Positions 26,450 to 34,535 of a stretch of DNA of 64,000 nucleotides are shown here, in pieces (position 1 is the first letter of the stretch; every line of letters begins with the position of its first letter). The notes under the pieces were generated by a model. The model was not told the origin of the DNA. It searched no databases and saw nothing but the letters and a program-made list of their open reading frames with translations. This stretch comes from Chloroflexota bacterium. GTDB lineage: Bacteria; Chloroflexota; Anaerolineae; Promineifilales; Promineifilaceae. Made by a program: the position numbers and the translations under genes. The stretch covers positions 62,001 to 126,000 of the forward strand of contig JACTMP010000026.1 in assembly GCA_014584575.1 (NCBI GenBank). The letters are read 5' to 3'.

Positions 26450-27442
26450 TTAGAACAAGGAGGGTTGTTTTACATCTTGCTGTTTTGCAGCAGGCTGTGT
26501 TGGTTTGTTTTGTTCAGATAATGTGTTTCTTTCCCAAAAGACGCTGTCTGAATATCCTTGAATTGACTTATCCCCGGCTGCCAACTCTAGCCTCTTTTCT
26601 GCCAGGCAAGCGTACCATTCGTCAATCTCTACACCGATGAAGTGGCGTCCTAATTTTTTGGCAACAACGGCCGTTGTCCCTGACCCCACAAATGGATCAA
26701 AAACCACATCACCGGGATTAGAGCTGGCAAGAATGACTTTTGCCAGCAACTTTTCTGGCTTTTGGGTGGGATGATCGGTATTTTCGGGCATAGACCAGAA
26801 TGGTACGGTGAGGTCTGTCCAGATGTTGGAAGGGTATGTGAGGCGGTAACGGCCGTTTTCTGTTTCGTCCCAGTCTTTTGGCTCGCCATTATTGGTGTAT
26901 GGAGCCAAGACTTTGCGTTTCAGCCGCACGGCTTCTACATTAAAGGTGTACTGGTTTGATGCGGTACAAAACCAGATGTCTTCGGAGCAGTTTTTCCAAT
27001 TGTTTTTTGCGCCCCGCCCCTTTTCGCGTTCCCATGTGATTCGGTTTTGCACATGGAAATAGTTTTGCGTAATGCGATGTATGGCGGCTGAAGACCGCCA
27101 GTCGCCACAAATGTAAAGAGAGCCGGTGGGTTTCAATAATCTGGGTAACTTCTGTATCCAACTGTCCAGCCATGTTTCATACTCAGCTAGAGGGAGTTCA
27201 GAGAAAGTTCGACCATTGAATGTTTTTGCCAGATTGTAGGGTGGGTCAGCAAAAATCAGGTCTACTGAAGCCGTGGGGAGCCAATCTAAAATCTCAAATA
27301 TATCCTGGTTAATGATTCTATCGCGTACATCTTGAATGGGGGTAGGGCCAGATAAATGGAGAAGCCGGGATTGATAACAGGCCACTTCATTCTCATTGAG
27401 TGTGATGGTTCGGTTGCGTGGGGCGCGTTTTGAGGTTTCCAT
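26450..27442 (-). CDS. Type II site-specific DNA methyltransferase (beta class)
   Basis: A 330-residue amino-methyltransferase. The catalytic motif FADPPYNLAK (DPPY) comes before the SAM-binding region HPTQKPEKLL / DPFVGSGTTAVVAKKLGRHFIGVEID, the motif order of beta-class N6-adenine or N4-cytosine enzymes. It should protect DNA from the endonuclease encoded directly downstream. ATG 27442, 32 bases after the kinase stop, is preferred to an in-frame ATG at 27610 that would lie inside the kinase gene. Two ACGGCCGT octamers lie within it, so if acquired it has been resident long enough to gain them. Confidence 0.9.
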   Translation of the reverse strand: METSKRAPRNRTITLNENEVACYQSRLLHLSGPTPIQDVRDRIINQDIFEILDWLPTASVDLIFADPPYNLAKTFNGRTFSELPLAEYETWLDSWIQKLPRLLKPTGSLYICGDWRSSAAIHRITQNYFHVQNRITWEREKGRGAKNNWKNCSEDIWFCTASNQYTFNVEAVRLKRKVLAPYTNNGEPKDWDETENGRYRLTYPSNIWTDLTVPFWSMPENTDHPTQKPEKLLAKVILASSNPGDVVFDPFVGSGTTAVVAKKLGRHFIGVEIDEWYACLAEKRLELAAGDKSIQGYSDSVFWERNTLSEQNKPTQPAAKQQDVKQPSLF

Positions 27443-27473
27443 TAACTTCTTATCCCATGACAGATGTGTGTAT

Positions 27474-29936
27474 TCATAAACGGCCGTCGCCATTGGCCGG
27501 TACGGCCGTGCCCCCATCCAGATTGGCCCCATCCGGGTGAGGCAGCGGAAAGAGCAGCGAAAAGGTGCTGCCTTCGCCGGGCACACTTTCCACCCAAACG
27601 CGGCCGCCATTGGCCTGGGCCAGATTGCTCGCCATGGCCAGCCCTGCGCCGGTATCCCCCAACCCTTTAATCAGCGGCGCATCGGCGCGGTGATGGGCCA
27701 CAAAAACCGCCCCCAGATCGTCCGGGTGAATACCGCTGCCGCTGTCGGTGACGTTTAGTTGCAGAAAACGCAGCCACTCATTAGCGTGGGTGGGTGGGTG
27801 GATGGCGGCAGCCTGGGCAGTGATGGCCACACGGCCGTTGGTTCCGGCAGCCTGGCAGGCGTTGCTCAGCAAATGCGCCAAAATTTGCTGCAAATCGGCC
27901 CGTTTCATCGTCAGGGGGGGCAGTGCGGGCGGGATTTCCATTTCCAACCGCAGATTTTTATCCCGCACCTGAGACATGACGCCGGTCACGGCCGTTTCAA
28001 TCACCTCGCGCACATCCAACAACTCGTCATAGGCCGGGGCCGGTTGTTCCCGGTTGGACGCCAGTTGCAACATCTGGTCGAGCAGGTTGCCCATGCGTTT
28101 GGTATTGGCCTGAACTCGTTGCAACAGGTCACGCTGGCGCGCCCCCAGGATGCCCAGCGTTTCGCCCAATAGCAGGTCGGTAAAGCCGCCAATCGAGGTC
28201 ATGGGTGTGCGCAGTTCTTGAATGAGCGCCACCAGCAGTTCCGTTGTCGCGCCTTGCTGTTGCTGCGCCAGGGCGCTTTCCAGGACGGTTATGCGCGCCT
28301 GCGCTTCTTCTAGCTGGCCGGAGTAGCGGGTGATGGTCAACATGATCCATTCGGTGCTGAGTTCACCCTCGCTGGCAGCAGCCATCGCCATCGCATCTTC
28401 GGCCTCGATAAGGGATTCACGCAAGGTTTCTATTTCTTGTTCCAGGGCGCTTATGCGTTCATCCCGGTTGACGCGCTCTATTTCCTCCAGCAGTTGCGCC
28501 AGGTCATGGGCGCGTTTCAGGGCCACCAGGGCGCGGGCTTCGGCCTGGCTGGCGCGGTTAGCGGTAGTGTCTAATTCGGCCGCCAGCCGGTCCCGTTCTG
28601 CTTCCAGGGCAATGAGACGGCCGCTCACGGCCGTATCTCCGGCAGGCGCTCCGGCAGGCAATATCGTGGCGGGTGGGGGTGGAGGCGCTGCCGGGTGGCT
28701 CTGGTAAGTATTCATCAAAGCCTGGGCCACAAAAGCGGCCAACGCCGGGGTGATCGCTTTTTCACGGGCGCTCCAATACAAACGGCCGTCTGGCTTGGCC
28801 AGCAGCAGCATCCCCACCGCCTCATCACCAATAAAGAGCGGTTCGACCAGCATCGCCCCATAAGGCCCCACCTGAATGGCGTCATACAATAGCTGCAAGG
28901 GGCGCATTCCCTGGCCGTCGGGCAGCAGTTCCACGCTCTCTTTTTTGCGAATGGCGGTGCGGAAAGGCGGCCATTCGATCAGATCAAGCTGCCAGCTTCG
29001 GGGGGTATCAACGCCAGGTTGGGGCAGATTGCTGGTCAGGTATAACACCTGGCGGTTATCCGGTGGGAAGATGCCCACGCCCACAAAGGCGGCGTCTACC
29101 ATTTGCTGAATGAGGATGACGGCCTGGTGGGCGCGGTTCTCGGTGTCCATCGTTTGCAGAACGGCCGTAGACAAGGCCAACGAGTCGGTTAACTGGCGCA
29201 CGGCGGGGCGGTTGGCCTGCTGCGCCGCCACCAGTGGGGCAATAGAGTGGCGGTAGACCAGTGCTGCCCACAGGGGGAAGGCCACCAGATAACCCAACCG
29301 CAGCCAGAAGAGAATCTTTGTACCCGTCGGGGCCGGTTGGAACGTCACCAGCAGGGCGGCGACGGCCGTGCCCAGCAGCACGGCCAGGATAAACGGCGAC
29401 AGGCTGGCTCGTGTGCGCCGGTTCACCAGCGCCAGCGCCAACCCCAGGCCATACACGCTGGCTTGCAGCCCCAGCCAGACCTGTGTTTGTGGCGTCTCCG
29501 CATAGACGACGCCAGCAGCTGCCAGCGATTGCCAGGCAGCGGTAAAGGCAGCGGTGATCAGGGTAATGATAAACAGGCTGAGCAGCAACAGCACCGAACC
29601 CAGGCGCGGCTGGCGGAGTGAGGGGGGGGTGAGCGCCCAAACCAGGAACACGGCCGTGACCAGATTTAGCGCCTGCTCCAACGGCGGCACGTATCGTTCG
29701 GCCTGGCTTACCTCGGCCGCCAGCAGCAGCGCCAGCGCCAGCAGCAGCACCCGCCCGGCAATCAAAAAACCGGCTGCCGCTAGATGCCGCCAGGCGTCGC
29801 CGTCTTGCCGGTTGCGCAGCCATTGGCTGAGGGCAATGGCAAAAACTGCTTGCAGGGCAAACAATGTCACCAGGTGGTAAATGATGTTTCCCGGCGGTTC
29901 GGTTAGAGACGTGATCAGCTGCGGCCAGACATTCAC
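27474..29936 (-). CDS. Membrane sensor histidine kinase lacking the usual phospho-acceptor His
   Basis: An 820-residue kinase: about seven N-terminal membrane helices (1-245), a GAF-like domain (about 260-430), a coiled coil (about 450-560), HisKA-like dimerisation helices (about 575-650) and an HATPase_c domain with SNACQA (N box), DSGSGI, GDTGAGLAM and GSTFSLLFP. The X-box reads ALIQELRTPMTSIGG: the position that is His in HELRTP is Gln (codon CAA at about 28215). ATP binding looks intact. It may phosphorylate another residue, act through a partner or signal without phosphotransfer. The start is GTG 29936, 6 bases after an extended -10 box, so the mRNA is probably leaderless. Confidence 0.88.
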   Translation of the reverse strand: MNVWPQLITSLTEPPGNIIYHLVTLFALQAVFAIALSQWLRNRQDGDAWRHLAAAGFLIAGRVLLLALALLLAAEVSQAERYVPPLEQALNLVTAVFLVWALTPPSLRQPRLGSVLLLLSLFIITLITAAFTAAWQSLAAAGVVYAETPQTQVWLGLQASVYGLGLALALVNRRTRASLSPFILAVLLGTAVAALLVTFQPAPTGTKILFWLRLGYLVAFPLWAALVYRHSIAPLVAAQQANRPAVRQLTDSLALSTAVLQTMDTENRAHQAVILIQQMVDAAFVGVGIFPPDNRQVLYLTSNLPQPGVDTPRSWQLDLIEWPPFRTAIRKKESVELLPDGQGMRPLQLLYDAIQVGPYGAMLVEPLFIGDEAVGMLLLAKPDGRLYWSAREKAITPALAAFVAQALMNTYQSHPAAPPPPPATILPAGAPAGDTAVSGRLIALEAERDRLAAELDTTANRASQAEARALVALKRAHDLAQLLEEIERVNRDERISALEQEIETLRESLIEAEDAMAMAAASEGELSTEWIMLTITRYSGQLEEAQARITVLESALAQQQQGATTELLVALIQELRTPMTSIGGFTDLLLGETLGILGARQRDLLQRVQANTKRMGNLLDQMLQLASNREQPAPAYDELLDVREVIETAVTGVMSQVRDKNLRLEMEIPPALPPLTMKRADLQQILAHLLSNACQAAGTNGRVAITAQAAAIHPPTHANEWLRFLQLNVTDSGSGIHPDDLGAVFVAHHRADAPLIKGLGDTGAGLAMASNLAQANGGRVWVESVPGEGSTFSLLFPLPHPDGANLDGGTAVPANGDGRL

Positions 29937-29942
29937 GCCGGC

Positions 29943-29951
29943 ATTATAACA
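29943..29951 (-). promoter_or_regulatory. Extended -10 promoter of the histidine kinase (leaderless)
   Basis: TGTTATAAT on the minus strand, with exactly 6 bases before the GTG start codon, so transcription would begin at or next to the start codon. Confidence 0.6.
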
Positions 29952-29982
29952 CAGTAGTCCGAAGTCTGACTTCGGACTACTG
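29952..29982. repeat. Perfect hairpin between envelope protein and kinase genes
   Basis: CAGTAGTCCGAAGTC-t-GACTTCGGACTACTG, a 15-base stem. It contains the stop codon of the upstream gene and touches the kinase -10 box, so it could link termination of one with initiation of the other. Confidence 0.7.
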
Positions 29983-31401
29983 TTGTTCTGTAATCTGAAA
30001 TTCTTGGTTTAACACGCGGAAAGTAGCGATGCCGCCGGGAGGACGCTGATAGGTGACAAAAAATTGCACTGTCTGGCCGGGCGTAATTGTCCAGGGCAGG
30101 GGGGGGTTGGTGGAGAGCAGCAGATAGACGGAACCATCCGGCGAGGTGAGCCGGATGTCTGATTCGGTCACGATCAGCGGTTGGGAACCCAGGTTAGTGA
30201 TTTGCCCGCCTAATTGCAGGCTGGTCAGGTCAGCAGAAACTTCGGCGCGGAAGAGGGAAATGCTGGCGCCTTGCACGGCCGTTTCCCCCCCGGTGAAGGG
30301 CAGCGAAATGAAAACCTGCGCCCCACTATCCTGGTTGGTAACAACCCAGTTCACCGTTTCACTGTTCAGACCAAGCGGCACCTGGTACCCGGCCGTGGCG
30401 TTAGCGGTCTGGTTGGCGTTGAGGAAACCATTCAAGATAGGGTAGTTGCCAGATTGGCTGGCTGCCGGGTTCAGGGCGTAACGGTTGCCCAATTGATCCA
30501 CCAACGTCATTTGCAAGATGCTGGTGTCTAGCGCAGTCAGCCCCACGTTTTGAATCGTGTAATCTACCTGAAAGAAGGCAAAACCGGAGGGGATTTCCGG
30601 GCGGTCGGCGATATAGATGGCGGAATCGGCCGTGATTTGCACATTGTCCAGTTGGGCTGTTTCGCCGATGTTGACCACATTTTGCGGCGCGCCCTGTGCT
30701 TCAGCGGTAATGGCGCGGCCACGCACCACCAGCCGGTCGCTGCCGTCTGACTTGAGCAAGATGAGGGTGACGCCGGGCGTCTGCTGGGCATAAACGGTGC
30801 GGTCGGTGGCGGAAACCAGGGTACGCTCGTAGAAGGCAAAGGTGAAGCTGGTACGGCCGTTGGTAATCAACTTTATCTCGTCGCCGGGCACCAGTTGTGT
30901 GAGCAGGTTCTCATTCGCGGCTATATCTGGCAGGCCCAGGACGTAATTGACGACGGTATCGCTGACCCAGGATGCCTGGCCTTCGCCGGTGGCGCCTGGC
31001 GTCCAGACGCCGTCGGCGCCAATGATGTCCGTGAGAACGTCGAATTGTTGGCCATCCATTTGCAGCAAGACGGGTGTGCCCAGGGTGACGGAGATGGCCC
31101 CGGAACTGCTGAGACCCTGCACCTGGGGCTGGCCCGTGGGCAGGCTGGCCAGGGCGGTGGGGATGGGTGTGGGCACGGCCGTAGCCGTTGCTACATCCTC
31201 ACGCATTTCCCGCACCAGCAATACCAGGAGAATACAGCTGACACACGCCAGAGCGCCTATACCGGCCAATACCACACCACCCATACCAAACAGCAATGGT
31301 TTATTCTGGCCTAGTTGGGAAAATTGAGAGGTCGAAGTACCAGACTCGCTGGTAGTGGTTGTCGTTTCAGGCGTGGTTTCTTCTGCTGGCTCGATGGACA
31401 T
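29977..31401 (-). CDS. Membrane-anchored envelope protein with DUF4352-like domain
   Basis: A 474-residue protein: a Thr/Glu-rich cytoplasmic N-terminus, one membrane helix (about 33-63, with Cys pairs), and an extracellular part. Within it, FFQVDYTIQNVGLTALDTSILQMTLVDQLGNRY and the following Gly/Asn-rich strands look like the telokin-like DUF4352 fold seen in many secreted bacterial proteins, here perhaps in two copies. The function is unknown. It precedes the histidine kinase in the same direction, so a sensory or surface role is possible. No clear ribosome binding site. Confidence 0.8.
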   Translation of the reverse strand: MSIEPAEETTPETTTTTSESGTSTSQFSQLGQNKPLLFGMGGVVLAGIGALACVSCILLVLLVREMREDVATATAVPTPIPTALASLPTGQPQVQGLSSSGAISVTLGTPVLLQMDGQQFDVLTDIIGADGVWTPGATGEGQASWVSDTVVNYVLGLPDIAANENLLTQLVPGDEIKLITNGRTSFTFAFYERTLVSATDRTVYAQQTPGVTLILLKSDGSDRLVVRGRAITAEAQGAPQNVVNIGETAQLDNVQITADSAIYIADRPEIPSGFAFFQVDYTIQNVGLTALDTSILQMTLVDQLGNRYALNPAASQSGNYPILNGFLNANQTANATAGYQVPLGLNSETVNWVVTNQDSGAQVFISLPFTGGETAVQGASISLFRAEVSADLTSLQLGGQITNLGSQPLIVTESDIRLTSPDGSVYLLLSTNPPLPWTITPGQTVQFFVTYQRPPGGIATFRVLNQEFQITEQQ

Positions 31402-31419
31402 ACAAGTAAGTGAGTGATA

Positions 31420-31466
31420 GGAGTGGCGGCTTTAGCCGGAACTGTTCTGGCTAAACCCTTCACTCC
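31420..31466. repeat. Hairpin, GGCTTTAGCC family (copy 2)
   Basis: GGAGTGGCGGCTTTAGCC (31420-31437) with GGCTAAACCCTTCACTCC (31449-31466), a diverged version of the perfect hairpin at 15199-15244, in the gap between two envelope genes. Confidence 0.65.
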
Positions 31467-31472
31467 AAACCG

Positions 31473-33296
31473 CTAGGGAATCCCAATCGGCAAAGTACCG
31501 GGTGCGACGCGAATCAACACCTGATCGGTGGCCTGGGTGATGATCTGGCTGTAATTCAGGAACGGGACCACAATGCGCACCGTCCCGGAGGCGCGGACTT
31601 CAAAACGAATCATGCCGGCTTCATTGGTCTGGCCGTAAGAGAGCAATTCTCTGGTGGCATTGTCAAATAAGGCCACATCTACGCCCACAATACCTTCCGT
31701 CAATTCGGGCAGGTAATTGTTGTTGCTGTCGTAGAAGATGGTGACATCGACGTTGATGATCTGGCCGCTGGCAACGGCCGTTGCTGTCGGCAACGGCTGC
31801 ACATCCACCAGCGGCGGCGGCACCGGCGTGGGAATAAAGTCGGCCGGGTTGATGGGTGTGGGTGTGGGGAAGGGAGTGGGGATCTCAAAGGTAGGTTGGG
31901 GCGTGGCTGTAGGGAATGTGCCGCCGCCGGGTGGTGGCGGTGGCCCGGGCGTGGGCGTATTAGTTGGCGTGGGTGTGGGCGTGGCGACCAATTGGGTACA
32001 TGTCAGGGTGTAGGTGTGTTGTGAGGCTTCTTCCAGCGGGGGCACATTCACCGGCCCCACCTGAATAAACAACCAGCCGGTGTAGGTGGACAGATAGGAA
32101 ACCCGGCTGCCCAGATCGCCAATCTCTTTGTCATCATTGCCAATCCAGGGGTTAAAAGGATTCGTGTTGGCGTCGTACAAAATCATATTGGTGTCGGCGG
32201 CGGACCCGGCGGGGATGTTGGTTTCGCAGGTGTAATAAATGCCCGGTTTTACCCACAGGCGGAACATGTCGGTATCCTGGTGGCTGCCCAGCGTGGGGAT
32301 AAAGTTCAAGGATAATGTTTCGCCTACCACGATCAGACAGGCTTCGGCAAAGGTGCTGTTAAATTCACAGGCGTCTGCGCCCGGAGGGAAAGCGGGTGGC
32401 GGCGTGAGGGTGGGTTGCAGAAATCGGGTCACTTCAAAGCAGTAGGTTTTGTCTACGGGGTCGCCGGGGATGGTGTTGATGACGCGGGCGAAGTAGAAGC
32501 CGTTGGTGTTGGCGGTGAAGGTGACGCTGGAACTGCGACCACCCGGCGTCTCGTCATCATTTTCGGCGATGAGGTTTTGGTTGGTGTCGAAGACTTGCAG
32601 TTGGGTGTCCAGCCCGGCGTCCAGGTCGCGGGTGAAGACGCGGTAGGAGATGCCAGCCTGCCCCCACCAGCGGAAGAAGTCCTGGTCGCCAGGGGGGTAG
32701 AAGGTGAGATTGCAGCGGGCCGCGCCGCCGGCATCTACGTTGCTGGCTTCATTGAAGCTGTTATTTGGTTCCAGGGCGTCGGCGAAGATAGGCGCACCAC
32801 CGGTGGGGGTAGGGGTGGCGGTGACGTTGGTGTTGCGAATGGTGACCAGTGTCGAGGATTGGGATGGATTGGTGGTGGCGTTGACGGGATTGGCAATGGA
32901 AAAGGTAAAGGTGCGGTCGGTAAAGACGGCATTATTGGCGTTGGTCTGGATGGGAATGACAACCTGGAGAGGGGTGGTGTTGGTAAAGGTTATGATGCCG
33001 CTGACAGAGGTGTAATCGGTGCCGGGCACGGCCGTGATCGGCGTGGTGGCATAGGCGACGGAGGCAGGCGAACCGGCAGCCGGTGAGATGTTGATTTGCA
33101 CCGTGACATTGACAATGCTGCCTTCATTCACAAAGTATTGGTTTTGGGGGATGGAAATGATGGGTAGCTGGTAGGCGTTGGCGACTGCTGGTTGGGGCGT
33201 CAGGTTGGATATTCCTATCAAAATAAAGAGTAGCAAACATAGCGCCAACGGAATCAGGCGATAAGGTATTTTGAATGCTCTGGGCCTATGTTTCAT
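31473..33296 (-). CDS. Secreted surface protein with Calx-beta and pre-peptidase C-terminal domains
   Basis: A 607-residue exported protein. After a signal/anchor segment (about 12-40) comes a Calx-beta domain (YFVNEGSIVNVTVQI, PGTDYTSVSGIITFTN, FTFSIANPVNA), then two pre-peptidase-type beta-sandwiches (DALEPNNSFNEASNVD with QDFFRWWGQAGISYRV, and CEFNSTFAEACLIVVG with TDMFRLWVKPGIYYTCET), a TPTPTNTPTPG linker, and a C-terminal SdrD-B/Cna-B-like domain (VDVTIFYDSNNNYLPELTEGIVGV). These are calcium-binding or structural surface modules; no enzyme domain is seen. Confidence 0.85.
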   Translation of the reverse strand: MKHRPRAFKIPYRLIPLALCLLLFILIGISNLTPQPAVANAYQLPIISIPQNQYFVNEGSIVNVTVQINISPAAGSPASVAYATTPITAVPGTDYTSVSGIITFTNTTPLQVVIPIQTNANNAVFTDRTFTFSIANPVNATTNPSQSSTLVTIRNTNVTATPTPTGGAPIFADALEPNNSFNEASNVDAGGAARCNLTFYPPGDQDFFRWWGQAGISYRVFTRDLDAGLDTQLQVFDTNQNLIAENDDETPGGRSSSVTFTANTNGFYFARVINTIPGDPVDKTYCFEVTRFLQPTLTPPPAFPPGADACEFNSTFAEACLIVVGETLSLNFIPTLGSHQDTDMFRLWVKPGIYYTCETNIPAGSAADTNMILYDANTNPFNPWIGNDDKEIGDLGSRVSYLSTYTGWLFIQVGPVNVPPLEEASQHTYTLTCTQLVATPTPTPTNTPTPGPPPPPGGGTFPTATPQPTFEIPTPFPTPTPINPADFIPTPVPPPLVDVQPLPTATAVASGQIINVDVTIFYDSNNNYLPELTEGIVGVDVALFDNATRELLSYGQTNEAGMIRFEVRASGTVRIVVPFLNYSQIITQATDQVLIRVAPGTLPIGIP

Positions 33297-33416
33297 ATCT
33301 TTGCAGCCTATTCTCCGGGAAGCTGTTCCGTAGATGGATGATCCACCTGTGGATGATCCAGTTGTGGATTATATAGTAGGGGGGAAGGGTGTAGCAAATG
33401 GGGGAAGTGGCAGGTA

Positions 33417-33552
33417 GCAATTCTCAGTTTGATTAGCGGCGGCAGATAAATCTGCACCAACAGAAGGCAAAGCCGATCTTCGTCGGCTGGAAATAGTCGG
33501 CGAAGGCCGACTTTGCTTTCTGTTGCCGCGATTTTAATCGCCGGGTTTTGCA
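33417..33552 (-). mobile_element. MITE-like element, copy B
   Basis: A near-exact reverse complement of the element at 62917-63066, starting GCAATTCTCAGTTTGATTAG. The far terminal repeat has been replaced after CCGGGTTTTGCA by GGTGGCAGGTGGC words. No ORF. Confidence 0.75.
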
Positions 33553-33631
33553 GGTGGCAGGTGGCAAGTAGCCTGCCACTTACGGCGAGTGTTTGGATGT
33601 GTGGAGGCAACGGCCGTACAATCCCTTCCCT

Positions 33632-34369
33632 ATGACGGAGATGATTGGGTGGCCGAGGGTGGAGACCATCCCCCCCTTAGGGCCGGATGAGGTGCATGTG
33701 TGGTGTCTGCGGCTGGCACGGCCGTCGGCTGTGGTCTCTGCTCTCTTCACCATTCTCTCATCCGCCGAGCAGGCGCGGGCGGCCAAATTCCACTTTGCGG
33801 AGGATCGGGCGCATTATGTGGTGGGGCGGGCGACGCTGCGGCTGTTGCTGGGTGACTATTTGCAGATGGAGCCGACGGCCGTGCCCATTACTTATGGCCC
33901 GCATGGCAAACCGGCGTTGGCGGCGGGGGATTTGCACTTTAATGTGTCCCATGCCGATGGGGTGGCGCTGCTGGCTTTTGCCTGGCGGCGGGTGTTGGGG
34001 GTGGATGTGGAGCGGGTACGGCCGTTGCCGGATGCCGACCGGGTGGCGCGCCGTTTTTTTGCGGCGGCAGAGGTTGCGGCGTATACGGCCGTGCCAGACG
34101 CCGATAAAGCCCAAGCCTTTTTTAACTGTTGGACGCGCAAAGAGGCGTTTATCAAGGCTGTGGGTGATGGCCTGTCTTATCCACTCAGGTCGTTTGTGGT
34201 GACGCTACGTCCGGGTGAACCGGCGCGGCTGGTGCAGGCGCAGGACGAGATGGCGACCCGCTGGGAGCTACAAAGCCTGGCGCCGCTGCCCGGTTATGTT
34301 GGCGCAGTTGTGGCCGAAGGGCATGACTGGCAGTTGTATTGCTGGCAATGGCCGGAGATATATACTTGA
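33632..34369 (+). CDS. 4'-phosphopantetheinyl transferase (Sfp type)
   Basis: A 245-residue enzyme that moves the phosphopantetheine arm of coenzyme A to a serine of carrier proteins. Signatures: the magnesium-binding GVDVERVRPLPD, RRFFAAAEVAAY and WTRKEAFIKAVGDGL, preceded by GPHGKPAL and FNVSHADGVALLAF. The two-subdomain length is that of Sfp/Gsp proteins, usually linked to polyketide, peptide or lipid synthesis. A candidate partner is the orphan carrier protein at 20322-20567. ATG 33632 is preferred over TTG 33593, though neither has a clear ribosome binding site. Confidence 0.92.
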   Translation: MTEMIGWPRVETIPPLGPDEVHVWCLRLARPSAVVSALFTILSSAEQARAAKFHFAEDRAHYVVGRATLRLLLGDYLQMEPTAVPITYGPHGKPALAAGDLHFNVSHADGVALLAFAWRRVLGVDVERVRPLPDADRVARRFFAAAEVAAYTAVPDADKAQAFFNCWTRKEAFIKAVGDGLSYPLRSFVVTLRPGEPARLVQAQDEMATRWELQSLAPLPGYVGAVVAEGHDWQLYCWQWPEIYT

Positions 34370-34377
34370 GGGGTGAA

Positions 34378-34408
34378 GATTGGTTCAACCTGGAAGATTG
34401 AACCAATC
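34378..34408. repeat. Hairpin, GATTGGTTCAA family (copy 1)
   Basis: GATTGGTTCAA (34378-34388) with TTGAACCAATC (34398-34408), an 11-base perfect stem 8 bases after the transferase stop. The same core makes the hairpin at 52302-52330. Confidence 0.7.
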
Positions 34409-34535
34409 GGAGGGGGGATTAAGAGGTGGGGGAGGTGGACGGCCGTCGCCCAATCTCACTCGTGCGCGTCCCCCCGGCCTGCTCATACTTGTTGCTGTCT
34501 TGGCCATAAGCCACACCCACCCCGACCAAAGCTTC

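Noticed and set aside
25771..27442. The local restriction-modification pair as the cause of ACGGCCGT abundance
   Set aside because: Restriction usually depletes its site, the endonuclease resembles HincII-type enzymes with a different site, and the pair itself looks accessory. Nothing links it to the octamer.
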